From NCBI GenBank assembly GCA_021613375.1, contig CM038716.1, positions 11,308,774 through 11,372,773 on the forward strand: a DNA stretch of 64,000 nt, read 5' to 3'. Position numbers and translations under genes: made by a program. This document shows, piece after piece, positions 1 through 29,819 of the stretch. How positions within the stretch are numbered: position 1 is the first letter of the stretch; each line of letters opens with the position of its first letter. The DNA comes from Megaleporinus macrocephalus. Its lineage: Eukaryota; Chordata; Actinopteri; Characiformes; Anostomidae. Under the pieces are notes generated by a model. It was given only the letters and a program-made list of their open reading frames with translations. It made no database searches and had not been told where the DNA came from.

Positions 1-2180
1 TGCAGTGACCCTCGTTTAGAGACTGTAGTGGTGACGCCTTCAGCCGCAGGCAGGAGTGCTGGCCCAGAAACACCTTCACTCCCCCACAAGCTGGGGCACT
101 GGAATAGTGCCACCATGTGGAGTGGCAGGGTCGGTGGCTGTTGGGATAGACTCTGCTGCAAGCCTGACGGTGGTGATGCCTGCAGTTCAGTTCAAGACAC
201 CACCACCTCAAGACCACCACAGGAACTGCTGCAAGCTTAATGTGGGTGATGCCCACAGTTGAAGACACCACCTCTCCAGTGACCCTGGTTGCTAATGTGA
301 AACAGAGACTGAAGTGGTGACGCCTTCAGCTGTGAGCAGGAGCTCTACAGCGCTGGTACCTCCAGGCCTAGACATGAAGACTGCAGTGGTGATGTCCAAC
401 CTACACCTGTGCTAGAAGATGGATGGGCAAAGACTCTGCTGCGAGCCTAATGGTGGCGATCTCTGGGAACAGAGACTTAGTGGCGACACCTTCAGCCGTG
501 GGCAGGAGTTTGCTGGTGCAGGTATGAAGGCTGTAGTGTGGCACCTACAGACGCTGCAAGATGAACAGCCCTTTTGCTGCGAGGAGAATTCTTTCTGACT
601 GAGGACGTTCAGAACTTCACATAATGTTTTAATATTCAAACAGACTCACCAAACCAAGTTAGAGTAATGCTAATATCCTTAAACCACCAGTAGATGCACT
701 TAAGCAGTGAAAACTGGTGCAAGCTGGGTCACTGCGCCACCATCTGGAGTGGCAGAGGCTCTGAGGAAAGACATGAAGACCACAGGAACTGCTGCAAGCC
801 TAACGTGGGTGATGCCCACAGTTGAAGACACCACTCCAGTGACCCTGGTTGTTGTGAAACAGAGACTGAAGTGGTGACGCCTTCAGCTGTGAGCAGGAGC
901 TCTACAGTGCTGGTACCTCCAGGCCTGGACATGAAGGCTGTAGTGGTGATGTCTTCAGATAAGGGCTGCCTACCTACCTGCTTACCTTGGCTCTAAGATG
1001 AACGACTATCTTTGGCTGTGAGGAGCATCCTTGTTAATCAAATACATTGATAACTATTTACACATTTTGTGTAGTCAATATTTCAACACATGCTCCACAA
1101 GTACATTCAGTCCATGGACAGAATTCAGCAGCAAATGTACAGCTTTGCTATTAAATACTTTATATTAGCTTTCTCAATAAATATAACATACCGTCTATTG
1201 AAGGAGCAGCAAAAGGAATACAACATATTGACATATCAATAACAATTAAAACTTTAAGAACCTACAGTGCATTTAAAAAACATTACATAACAATAAAAGT
1301 ACAGAAATAGCCAATGCAAGATACAGCAGGCAGTGAAGGCACCGTTTTCAAATTTGATATTCCAAATCAGTCGAATGGTCCAAATCCAAGGATGCTGAAG
1401 GCTCCAGGCTCCTCAAGAGCTTGCTTGAAAATGCTGCCTCTCTAGAGCTCCTGCAGCTGGAAATGATACCACTCTGGTGCCCCTACTTTTTAAAAGTCCC
1501 ACCAAAGAAGTGTACCTGCTGCTCCAGTAGGTTAGTGCTGCTGTTTCTGTGTCCACAACTGAAGGCCCACTCCATTGCACCTTTTAACTGGTGTGGATGC
1601 TGTTGTTCCAATGACATCACCACTGCAGTTTCTATGCCTGTTCCTAAAAGTGCCATCACCCTGAAGATTTTCCTCAAGACAGCATGTGCTGCTGCTTCTG
1701 CTCACAACTGAAGGCTTTGCCTCTGGTCTCCATGCTTGTGACTGAAGGTACCCAGTACCTGCCACTCCTGATGTCTGCCACGATGACTTGAAGTCCTTCC
1801 TGATGACTCCACTTTACTACAGGTTACGTGACTGCATATGGTGGCCCCTGTGATCCTGCTTTGCTGATAGCAAAAGGGTCCAACGTTGGGTGGTAACAGT
1901 GCCACACCACTCCATTCACAGTCTCCATATACATACCTGTAGGCAACATGACCATTTCAGAAGTCCTGTTGAATACTGAAAACACATCAACAGCCTGAAG
2001 GTACTGCTGCTGTAGATGTCCTGTACATAACTGTAGGCATCAATGCTGCACCACTTTCTGTGCCTGAAGCTGAAGATAGCACCACTTCAGCACACAGTCA
2101 CATTACTACTGTGGTGGCCGTGCTGGTGCTTGAAGGCACCACAACTCCAGTGCCTCAACTGTGGCTGAAGACATCATCAC
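1..2180. repeat. Degenerate interspersed/tandem repeat region, no gene recognised
   Basis: Imperfect copies of GTGGTGATGCC-, GAAGACACCAC- and CCTTCAGC-like motifs recur throughout. A clear long copy pair is 216-398 and 779-953, which share GAACTGCTGCAAGC, GATGCCCACAGTTGAAGACA and CTGGTACCTCCAGGCC. Part of the right half (about 1400-2180) carries the same motifs in reversed orientation. The open frames are short and mutually inconsistent. Repeat class unknown. Confidence 0.5.
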
Positions 2181-2479
2181 TTGAAAATTAGAACCAACTA
2201 ATGAAGACCTTACCTTCACCTCTCATCTGAGTGGAGGAGCCAGCTACAAGAATGTATGCATGTCAGTCACCAAGACCAGGCAATTGCCAGTGGTCCAGAT
2301 TGACATGGGGACAGAGAAAATTGTTGGAAAAACAAAGCCAGGGCACACGTCCCTCAATAAGCAGATATGATGGCCTGAAACTTGGTGGCAGACGTAGCTT
2401 GATGCTGTCCAAATACTGGACCCTCAAAACATACTGTAGTGAAAACAAAGAACCGCTACCTCCAGATAATATATGATCA

Positions 2480-2815
2480 TCTGGACACGCCTGAGAAAAT
2501 GAACATGAGACTGCATAGTCCCAACATAGAGTAACTCAGGACAACGGCCATGACACACAGATCAAAGATGCTGACTAATGACTCCTACTGAATGACGGCC
2601 ATCCTGAATCACTGGATGAACTACTAAGAAGGTCCAAAGATGTCAGGTCCAAAAGAATTCCTTCAGAAGTCTGGAAGACAATAGGTTGACAAGGGGCTGA
2701 GAGCCTCGCAAGCTCTTCAACCAGACCATCCTCGATGACAGCGCACCAGTAACATGGCTGACTAGCACCACTGTTCCCATTTGTAAAAACAAGGTGTTGT
2801 CAATAACGCTTCAAA
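2480..2815 (+). pseudogene. Degenerate non-LTR retrotransposon reverse transcriptase fragment
   Basis: Two forward frames together recall the start of a LINE reverse transcriptase: IPSEVWKTIG near 2655-2690, then after a frameshift KLFNQTILDD and APVTWLTSTTVPICKNK near 2710-2795. This fits the family pattern of GPD.IP.E..K, then FN..L, P..W..S..VPI.K. The region has stops and shifts, so it is a dead copy. The match is from memory of the family pattern, not from a search. Confidence 0.5.
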
Positions 2816-3000
2816 TTCCATCCAGGTCCGTGTGCTGGGCCACTCAATCAGCAAATGTGATGGCCTGATGATGCCGACCTGTTCAAAGCGTACTGCTGTC
2901 AACCTGAAGAGCCAAGATCTCCAGAGGACATATGATAATTCCTGATCCGTGTGCTGTGTCACTCATTGTTGTTTGTCAAATGGGTCCTTGACAGCTGCCT

Positions 3001-4000
3001 NNNNNNNNNNNNNNNNNNNNNNNNNNNNNNNNNNNNNNNNNNNNNNNNNNNNNNNNNNNNNNNNNNNNNNNNNNNNNNNNNNNNNNNNNNNNNNNNNNNN
3101 NNNNNNNNNNNNNNNNNNNNNNNNNNNNNNNNNNNNNNNNNNNNNNNNNNNNNNNNNNNNNNNNNNNNNNNNNNNNNNNNNNNNNNNNNNNNNNNNNNNN
3201 NNNNNNNNNNNNNNNNNNNNNNNNNNNNNNNNNNNNNNNNNNNNNNNNNNNNNNNNNNNNNNNNNNNNNNNNNNNNNNNNNNNNNNNNNNNNNNNNNNNN
3301 NNNNNNNNNNNNNNNNNNNNNNNNNNNNNNNNNNNNNNNNNNNNNNNNNNNNNNNNNNNNNNNNNNNNNNNNNNNNNNNNNNNNNNNNNNNNNNNNNNNN
3401 NNNNNNNNNNNNNNNNNNNNNNNNNNNNNNNNNNNNNNNNNNNNNNNNNNNNNNNNNNNNNNNNNNNNNNNNNNNNNNNNNNNNNNNNNNNNNNNNNNNN
3501 NNNNNNNNNNNNNNNNNNNNNNNNNNNNNNNNNNNNNNNNNNNNNNNNNNNNNNNNNNNNNNNNNNNNNNNNNNNNNNNNNNNNNNNNNNNNNNNNNNNN
3601 NNNNNNNNNNNNNNNNNNNNNNNNNNNNNNNNNNNNNNNNNNNNNNNNNNNNNNNNNNNNNNNNNNNNNNNNNNNNNNNNNNNNNNNNNNNNNNNNNNNN
3701 NNNNNNNNNNNNNNNNNNNNNNNNNNNNNNNNNNNNNNNNNNNNNNNNNNNNNNNNNNNNNNNNNNNNNNNNNNNNNNNNNNNNNNNNNNNNNNNNNNNN
3801 NNNNNNNNNNNNNNNNNNNNNNNNNNNNNNNNNNNNNNNNNNNNNNNNNNNNNNNNNNNNNNNNNNNNNNNNNNNNNNNNNNNNNNNNNNNNNNNNNNNN
3901 NNNNNNNNNNNNNNNNNNNNNNNNNNNNNNNNNNNNNNNNNNNNNNNNNNNNNNNNNNNNNNNNNNNNNNNNNNNNNNNNNNNNNNNNNNNNNNNNNNNN
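3001..4000. other. Assembly gap (1000 N)
   Basis: Exactly 1000 unknown bases, probably a gap of arbitrary length. It lies downstream of the last visible psmd2 exon and is the best place for the missing C-terminal exon. Confidence 0.99.
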
Positions 4001-4304
4001 GAAATGTGTAATGGCAGGCAGCGCACAGCCTCTAACAGAGAAATATGATGGCTCAAAGAATTTAAAGAAAACTTTAAGGGCATGTTTTCTGAGGATGTGA
4101 GAGAATGATCTACTCCTGTCATCAGATCTTTTGAGACTATTGAAACACTGAGCCTGTACGTGTGACGTTAACATATTAAAAGGTTAAAAAAAAAAAAAAA
4201 AACTCCTGCGAAATCCAACCAGACACCTCTTTACTATTATGGCTTTGGTTACAGCAGCACATAGACACTGTACACGTACACCTTTTACATACAACTGTAG
4301 TCAT

Positions 4305-4834
4305 CAGGGGTGTAATGATACATTGTGGTACGATTGCTCACGCGTTCTGTTTTAATGGCATCTACTGCAATAGTATTTTTCGAACACCAGAGGGCGCCCC
4401 CTCTGAAAAAGGCAGAAGGTAACTACAGGACGTTAGTTTTGTTGCGATAGCATCATTTCAAGCTTCTTAATGCTTTTAATTGCAGAGTAAAGGTTATTTT
4501 GTTAATTTTTTATAAAAAGAAAAACTACACTGATGCTTCAGAACTAAAACGCAATGTATTCACTTTTATTATGATTATTTTATTGTTTACGATGGTGAAG
4601 CTATAACAGAGCATTTTGTTTCAGGCGTTTGTAAACCTCTGTTCTTCACAACTACCGTTAATTGCAGGGAACTGTTTAAAAACAAAAAGAGGCACAAGAA
4701 AATAAGCACCGTTTATTTTTCTGAAAAAAATAACATTTTCTTCATTCATTTGTTTTAAATATCGTGAAAAAATCGAATCGTGATCTCAGTATCGTGAATC
4801 GAATCGTGAGCACAGTGGTATTGTTACACCCCTA
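4305..4834. mobile_element. hAT-type non-autonomous element (530 bp) with 8-bp target duplication
   Basis: The ends are inverted: CAGGGGTGTAATGATAC on the left, and GTATTGTTACACCCCTA on the right. Flanking octamers are GTAGTCAT (4297-4304) and GTAGTCCT (4835-4842), one mismatch. An 8-bp duplication and CAGGGGTGT-like ends fit hAT. No transposase frame remains. Confidence 0.8.
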
Positions 4835-5117
4835 GTAGTCCTAATACAACATCTGCCAAACTTTAAGCAAGCGTCTACTCTGTAAACTGCTTTACTAACT
4901 TGTGTCTCGGAGGATCAACTGTGTAGACGTACTAAGTTTGAATTTATGATCACTTAGAATCGTAATGTGTTGTGTGCTCATTTGGTTTTAAAGATAATGT
5001 CAATAAGCAAGTCCATTCAAGATTTCTTGACATGGTTCGTGCCATGTGTGACTATTTAGGCATACAGTTAGCACACAGCTAACTGGTGGGGTATACACTT
5101 CCAATGCTTGCTGCTAC

Positions 5118-6555
5118 TAGGGCTGGGCGATATGGCCCTACGATAATATCACGATATTTCATGGTATTTTTCGATAACGATACTCTTGGCGATATGACAA
5201 AATTAGAGATGGAAGGATCGATCAGCTATGTATCGGTATCGGCTGGTTTTTAATCAAAATGTGATCGGTGATCTACCAATATTTCTCCAATTTAGTCGAT
5301 CCCGAGAGCCGATCGATGGCGTTAAACAAATGAGCCTAATTTCTGTTTTTCCAGCTAGCGTTCCATCCAGGTAGAGGAGCCCTCCGTGAAACCCCCTCCA
5401 GCCAACTCCCTGCAATTCCTATCTGAACCACTAGGTGGAAACACACACCCTTTCACCGCAGCACTGCATGTGCTGATAGAAAACATCGTCCGTCTGACAG
5501 TTTGTTACCGTATGAGACTCAGACTCATCCAGGACAGTTTATAACATCTGTAAAATTAGTAACATCAGCGTCTCTCACAGCAACCAAGACAAAGACATTT
5601 AACACACTAATCTGATACACACTTCAGAGACACCACACAGCTGAACACAGTGAGTATCAGTAACAGCAGAGCTAGAACACACAGCTAACACAAACTAATA
5701 ACCCAGAACACCTACAGACCAGATCTGACCGGTACAAACAGAACAGCAGCAGAAACAGCCAGAGAGCTAAAGAACCACAGCCAGAGTGATTGAGTTTATA
5801 GTTCTAGATAAGCAGCTCTTCTCGGCTGTAGAAGACGTTCATTCTGCTGCTTAATGTTCCACCTGGATCCACGCTCTGCTGTTCCTAGTAGAGATACTTT
5901 TCAGATGTGGCTCTTCAGGAGCTTATCAAGCGGTTTACTCCCACATAGACCAACTTCTAATTTAGACCAACTTCTAATTTAGTTAAAATATTATACTGTT
6001 TCATATGAGCTCCTTAAAAATGGTAATAAACCAGTTTAGACCAGGTTTCATGACTTGCTTGCGCTAATAACTACATGTAGCCCTGCCGTGACATATAGCC
6101 CCACCCTCGATCGGTATCGGCTATCAGTCAATCGCGCAAAAACACTGATCGGTCCATCTCTAGACAAAACATTTAATAAAAAAAAATATTTCAAGAATAC
6201 AAAAATGACATTTTATTTTTGCATACGATATGATACGGCACACCCCTCACTAAGATATTCAAAAAATACAAGAATTTATCAGATTGTAACAGAAGTTAAT
6301 GATCCAGAATGTCACAATACTAAATAATGCACTCCAAATATCTCCATATATCCAGGACTGAAGTAAAGTGGGTGATACTGGAGATAAAATCTGTCTCTAG
6401 TAGATATATAATGGGAAATGAGAAAAGTTAAAATTTTTCTTTTGCTTAAAACAGTAAAAGTAGTACCTGATGCGATAATTAGGGATGACACGATATTTCA
6501 GGGTATAATATCGTTCACCATATTCAAAAATGTTGGCGATATTATTGTGTACGAT
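5118..6555. mobile_element. hAT-type element, interrupted by a second element and truncated at the right
   Basis: Starts TAGGGCTGGGCGATATGGCC and matches the intact 499-bp copy at 8783-9281 on both sides of an insertion at 5204-6162. The copy ends near ATTATTGTGTACGAT and lacks the terminal ACACCCCTA of the intact copy. Confidence 0.75.
5204..6162. mobile_element. Second hAT-type element nested inside the first
   Basis: The inverted ends TAGAGATGGA...GATCG and CGATC/GATCGG...CCATCTCTA bound a 959-bp insert. Flanking octamers are GACAAAAT (5196-5203) and GACAAAAC (6163-6170), seven of eight identical. A truncated relative lies at 18895-19043. No coding capacity. Confidence 0.75.
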
Positions 6556-6751
6556 AAGGCAGTCAACAAACATGCCCTGACTGATGAACTGAATTTGGAG
6601 CTAAGGATCAATTTTTAATGCCACCAACCACAAACCGAACGGCTGACTTTTCCACTTATGTATTGAATAGAAGGTCCTTCAGCAGAACACATACTACAAA
6701 GGTCCCATTCAAGTGAGCTCATATCATCCAGTACCAGTTTATCATACACAC

Positions 6752-24131
<17,380 letters not shown>

Positions 24132-24270
24132 CGTTTGCGCTCGTCGTTTCTCCGTTTAGCAGAAATAAAAGAAAACACACGACTGCGGCCGCCGGCGTGT
24201 TGCGCTGAGAATCACCCCCCTACACATTGTGCACCCTTCCAAGGACCCCCCCCCCTTTTTTTTAGCGGCG
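24132..24270 (-). promoter_or_regulatory. Probable psmd2 5' UTR and core promoter
   Basis: This is the GC-rich, CpG-containing stretch immediately upstream of the psmd2 start codon (for example GCGGCCGCCGGCG near 24185-24198), set in AT-rich surroundings. No TATA box is evident, as expected of a housekeeping gene. A run of C followed by T lies at about 24247-24263. The transcription start cannot be fixed from sequence alone. Confidence 0.4.
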
Positions 24271-24344
24271 GGTGCGTTCGCCTGATTTAAAACAAACACC
24301 CGTGTGCTAGTGTATTGTAAGTTACAATTTGTAACGTATATTCA

Positions 24345-24425
24345 AGATTTAAGGGTTTTATTGTCATATGCACAGCAGAACAGACAGTTACAACACTGTA
24401 CAATGAAATTCTTACTTTGCTGTTC
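24345..24425. repeat. Short dispersed repeat upstream of psmd2
   Basis: ATTGTCATATGCACAGCAGA followed by CAATGAAATTCTTACTTTGC resembles a short repeat common in fish genomes. Class unknown. Confidence 0.45.
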
Positions 24426-24624
24426 CTCCATTCACCAATAGATAAGATTAAAAAAAAATATATATATATATATACAAAATATACAAAGTATAGTAATATA
24501 AGTGGAAGTAAATAAAAATATTTTTATATAGTTAAAAAAATACAAAATAAAAGTTACATGTGCAAGTATAAGGAGCAATAGCTATATACACACACACATA
24601 TATATATATACTTGCAGCTTAGTT

Positions 24625-24684
24625 TAGTTTAATAAAATATCCTTTTACATGTACTAGCTGGGTGTGTTTATATGAAAACGTCGA

Positions 24685-24781
<97 letters not shown>

Positions 24782-24863
24782 TTGTATTCATATATTCTTT
24801 TTGACTATTGGAGTTCCTTATTCTTCTTTATTTATACTAGAATAAAGTATCTATCTATCTCTC

Positions 24864-24929
<66 letters not shown>

Positions 24930-24990
24930 ATCGACGTTTTCATATAAATACACCCAGCTAGTACATGTAAAAGGATATTTTATTAAACTA
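24625..24990. repeat. Palindrome with ~60-bp arms around (AT)n/(CT)n
   Basis: Left arm 24625-24684 (AAAATATCCTTTTACATGTA ... GAAAACGTCGAT) is complementary to right arm 24930-24990 (ATCGACGTTTTCATATAAAT ...). The loop holds (AT)n at 24689-24774 and (CT)n at 24861-24906. It lies 500-860 bp upstream of the psmd2 start. Confidence 0.9.
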
Positions 24991-25986
24991 ATTAGAAAAT
25001 GTATGTAAATGTGAAATTAACTTCAGTGGAATACGTTTCGCAATAACGTTAAACAGAGCAAATTTCAAACGGGCACGTTTAAAGCCGGAGAATTATTAGG
25101 ACGTCTCGGTGTTGACAGTTCGAGGTCCTTCGAGTCATCCAATCAGAGGACGGCAGGAAACCAGGGGTGCAGAATTTGGTGGGGAACTATTATTAACCCA
25201 CCACCAGCATGATCCACTTCTTCTATCATAATTCGGGAGTTTTGTGGGGGATTAATGACACGCGAGCCCTCCAGCGGCCACAGCTTGTAATTACAGTTTA
25301 GTCTTAAATCAAATGAAAGAATAGAATAGATAGTGAGAGTAGAAACATGGAGGTGTTTACAATATTATGGCCAATATTATGAAACCGTGAATCACATGTA
25401 CTTCAGTTAAGTACTGCTGGATTTGTACTCTGCTGAGTATTTTCTGTTCAGAATACTTTCACTGCTACTCAAGTACAGGGCTGTTTATTTGGAAAGAAGC
25501 TGGCGGTACAGTATGTATCATAATAAGGGGTTAATGATACAGTTTGTTGTGATATATCACAATACTGTAAACAAAGCAATATATAAAATTTTTAAGAATA
25601 TAATTTTAGGAAAACTTCTCTTTTAAAAACACACCAGTATATACAGCAGGTAGCTTTGCTAATACTAACATCAGCAATGCGCCTTTACACTACTTGTTTA
25701 AGTTGGAGTGGAAGACTGTAATGGCTAAAGATTATAACACTGCCATCTAGTGGTCAGAGTTTTAAACACAGCACAAAATGAACCACCGTCTGACACAAAT
25801 CTTTGATTGTGAACTATTGACTAAAAATCAATATTGTGTATTTGAGACTTGATACATTAACACCAAACATAATTTCACAATAGTCAATATTTTCAATATT
25901 TTTCAAAATTTAATAATTTTATTCTATTTTGTTTTTTTCACATTAGTCACATTTTTTACTTTGGAGCTTTAGCATTTTATTTTAAA

Positions 25987-25988
25987 CC

Positions 25989-26031
<43 letters not shown>

Positions 26032-26058
26032 TAATAATAATAATAATAATAACAATAA
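25987..26058. repeat. (AAT)n microsatellite
   Basis: Tandem AAT with occasional AAC units. Confidence 0.95.
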
Positions 26059-26597
26059 AATTAGTTTTATATGTTACTGAATAGTAGTTTTTATCTGATA
26101 CTTTTGTATTTTTACTGTTTCATATTCAGTATTTTACTCAATTATCCATACTTTTACTGGAGTATTGATTACTACTCTACTGTACCAAGTAACTGACCAC
26201 ATAAACACATATTAAAAATCAAGTTAAAACTGTCAGTTAGTTATAGAACTAAACTGAAATGTGATGAACCGGAAGCTATGAATATTGTGAGAGCGCCACC
26301 TGCTGTTTATCCGAGCACCACAGCTTTCCAGTTACAGTTTCTATTTCCCAAACGCTTTATCCATTAATGTGCTAACATAATTCCTCCTAATAAACAGCCG
26401 GACATTCAGCTCCGCCTCCTCGTTATTCACCAGCATCAGTGTAAAATTTCATCTGAGCAGCTTCATCAGCATTAACTTGGGAAGGTAATCAGAGGGGACG
26501 CTGAAGCTCATGCGTCTATAGTGTCTGGACGGTTAGGATTTAAACCTTACAGGTGAAAAAGCTCTAGTGGAGATCAACGTGAGGTCATTGTGCTGGG

Positions 26598-27705
26598 TTG
26601 GATCTTAAGAGGGTTCTAAGTAGAGCTCCGCAATGATAAAAGAAGAAACGTGAGCGTGAGACAAAAACTTTTGAGCAGCTGATCAAAAATGTAAGACCAC
26701 CGCTCAAAAGAACCCAGAGACCCCCTCAAAACAGAAATCAAAGTGTTAAAAAATAGGACTCAGAAATGAGTAGCTCCATCATTCTTCTTCTTGATCACTT
26801 CAAACAGTCGTTTAGGCATGCTTGATGCAGGTGCTTCCAGGAGGCAAGTGGGAACGTTGCTCCAAGCAAGGGCATAGATTTGCCCACCACGTCGCTACAG
26901 AGTCTCACGTGACAGCCAGGAACGGTACAACCAATCACACTGGCCATATTTGTTACGGGGAGGCAGGACTCTAGTAGAGAACATGATTTAACCCTTTCTG
27001 CACCTCTAGGTTATTGAGACGTTGACTAATCGGGGTCTTTTTTTCAGAGGGGATTAAATTACTGGTGGGGACACTGGATATTGGTGGGGACATGTCACTT
27101 CAGTCCATGCTAATTCTACACCCTTGGCTCCAAGTGTTGAAGATGGCTTTACGAAGGGCATCCACTGTCTGGAACTGATGTAGCCTTTGAAGATGTTTTT
27201 GTTTCCGAAGCTCTTCTCTCGCAGATGCCATCTGATAGGTATTGGGCTGCAGCCAACACTAGTTATGGCCTTAATTTGGGTCCAGGATCGTCCCCATGTC
27301 TCGATGGACAGCCGAGTGGGTCCTGCAGCTCAGCGTAGGTGAAATTGTTTTGGGTCTACCGCTTGACTTCTTTGTTCTGTAACCCTCAGGATTTTACTGC
27401 GTACAACCTTAGCTCTGTTATGCAGCTCCACCGTCCTACCACGTTTAAAATCAGTGAACTTTTTAACTTTTGCCATCAGGAGGTCTTGACGGTGTGAACA
27501 CTTGACAGAAAATGACATGGAATCCAAATTTTTGCACAGATTTTGGCTTTTGAAGGCGGGTACTTAAACTTCCAAAGCTGAGAAAAGCATGGTTGAGTGT
27601 GAACGCAGTTGTCAATACATTGTCTGCTCAAAAGTTTTTGTCTCTTGTTCACATTTCTTATTTTAGCGTTGTGCAGCTCTACTTAGAACCTTCTTAAGAT
27701 CCAGT
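26598..27705 (-). mobile_element. Tc1/mariner-like element with degenerate transposase
   Basis: The ends are inverted over ~75 bp with a few mismatches: GGATCTTAAGAGGGTTCTAA and AGTAGAGCTCCGCAATGATA on the left pair with the complement of 27630-27705. On the minus strand a helix-turn-helix-like N-terminus (VKKFTDFKRGRTVELHNRAK, 27527-27330) and, in another frame near 26890-26780, a SSMPKRLFEVIKKKNDGAT C-terminus fit Tc1 transposases. The middle is full of stops. Confidence 0.65.
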
Positions 27706-29260
27706 AGTGCAAAACTTCAAATTCTTGCAATCGGTTAACTGGTTTTAAGATTTTGATCAGGAGTATATAGTGGAAACAGAGGCTTAAACCAAAGTTAAGA
27801 CACTGTTGGGGTTGATCCTAAAGTTGGGCCAGTATTAGGGTTTGTTCAGTCCAGTATAACGTTGGTTGTAAGGCTGGGTCTTTGTTCTGTAACAGCTTGT
27901 TGAGAGTTGTTATAGTGACTAAACAGATAAGATTTCAGAGGATGCTTCTGTAATACGAGTCCTGAACTACAAGTTTGTCTAGTAAACACCTAAATCTGAT
28001 TTCTCCTGGTTAAAATTAGGGTCTTCACCAAATCTGTTCCTGAAACCCACCCACAAGGCCCCATATTCCAAAGGTTCTGCTGTATTCAGCTCTTAAAAAG
28101 TAGAAAATATGGACTCAATTTACAAAAAAATTTGTGCTACAACCTCCTTCAAAATTCGGGTCAGAGCTGAAACCGAACCCAGACTGTAATATGACATAGT
28201 GACCGTTGGCGTATTTGGCGATCCAATAAGAAAATATCAACATTATTTAAAGTTTAAACTCCGGCATTTTAGGTTTTAAAACAGTATTTGCTGATCCATT
28301 GTTCCTCACTAAGCTTGGAGTCACCCAACACCTCCGAAAACAATGCTGCCTCGTAGCTCTGCTGTGTCTGATCCACTTGCCTTCTTTTCAACAAACACAA
28401 TGAGCCTGTATCGAATGCAGGAAGGAATGTTTCAGAACATCTCACGTATCAGTCGTGAAGAAACATGTTTCAGTTGAAATCGGCTGGTGGAGCGTCTGTA
28501 GTTAGAACTTGTGAAGAACCAGTTGTTTCTAATAGAGGATCCACAGTAGCTGGTGCCAGTCCAACTGTCTCCAACTCCAGAGGACGGTCTGAATGAGCTG
28601 TAAGCCCACCTTTCACTTTGTCTTTGGCGTTGTCTTTGTACTTCTAGGCGGTGATTGAGTCTAAACTCTGATTACGAATCACAGGTTGGTCGAAAACTGT
28701 CAGCTGAAGTTTTGTTGACTTGAAATGTTTCGTTTTACCGATCGACTCTCATTTGTGCGTCACTAATGTGTATTTTATGTGTTTGAATCTATGTTTTTTA
28801 CACAAAATCTATAAACTATTCAACAAAAACAAATTCAGTGCGTCCATATTCAATTTATCCTAGTTTCTTTTTGTGTTTACATTTTTTAAATATATCATGT
28901 AATTCAACCGTCCAGCCTTAAACACCAATCAGCCTTGTAACCACACTAATGCTGGCCTTAAACCAAGCGATTATCAAGTGATGTCACTGTTGCAGACAAA
29001 TTTCCAATGTTGGAATAAAATCTTGAGAGTCTTGCTAGAGTCGCTACCGTCATCTGGATGGTTTAGTGTGAGGTGGTCGAGACTGCTGGTTTAGGTCAGT
29101 CTATTTCTCGCCCTAGCACTCCGATAAAATCAACTGTGTTTAATATTATTGTAAGTCTGAAGTCTTGGCTCACACAAACAGTGACGTCAACCAATGGGAG
29201 AGCTCTGTTCACCACCAAATGGGAAGCCGTTAGACGTGGAGAGGAGTCCAGCGAGGGTTC
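27706..29260. other. Intergenic sequence, nothing recognised
   Basis: Unique-looking AT-rich DNA between the Tc1 remnant and an AT microsatellite. No exon, RNA gene or repeat is supported. Confidence 0.4.
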
Positions 29261-29262
29261 GG

Positions 29263-29268
29263 ATATAT

Positions 29269-29314
<46 letters not shown>

Positions 29315-29570
29315 GTCTGAGAGGGTGTCAGACAGTGACACTGAGGTGGTGCTAGTGTGAGTAGATCAGACACTAACACACCAGTGTCATTGCAGTGCTG
29401 AGAATGACCCACCTCCCTAATAGTACCTGCTCTGTGGTGGTCCTGTGGGGGTCCTGATCATTAAAGAACAGAGTAATAAAGTATACAGAGAATCAGATGA
29501 ACTCCAGTCTGTAGGTGGAGCTCCTGTATAGTCAGTGGAGCTGATACAGTGGCTGGTCAGTGTTGGTGTA
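29263..29570. mobile_element. (AT)n plus right half of the palindromic element
   Basis: (AT)n at 29263-29311 is followed by AGTGCTGAGAATGACCCACC, CTGTGGTGGTCCTGTGGGGG and AGTATACAGAGAATCAGATG, as in the right arm of the ~600-bp element family. Confidence 0.75.
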
Positions 29571-29819
29571 TATCCAGTGGAACCTGGTGATGTGATATAT
29601 ATCATGATGCAGGAGTTGCGATTCGATATATATTGCGATACTGTAACCGATAGTATGTCACAATTTTTGCCTGCAAAAGTCTTGATTACAACACTGCCAT
29701 CTAGTGGTCGGAGGTGTAAACACAACCCAGAGTGAACCACCGTCCGCCACCAGTCTTTGAATAAACTACAGGTTTAAAAATTGATACTGAGTTTGAGAAT
29801 CAAAGTAGTAACCATTGGC

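Noticed and set aside
2949..4174. Frames of ~365-403 codons spanning the N run
   Set aside because: They exist only because N has no stops.
6055..6618. Small frames upstream of the psmd2 terminal exon
   Set aside because: They lie inside hAT-type elements and do not encode the missing psmd2 C-terminus.
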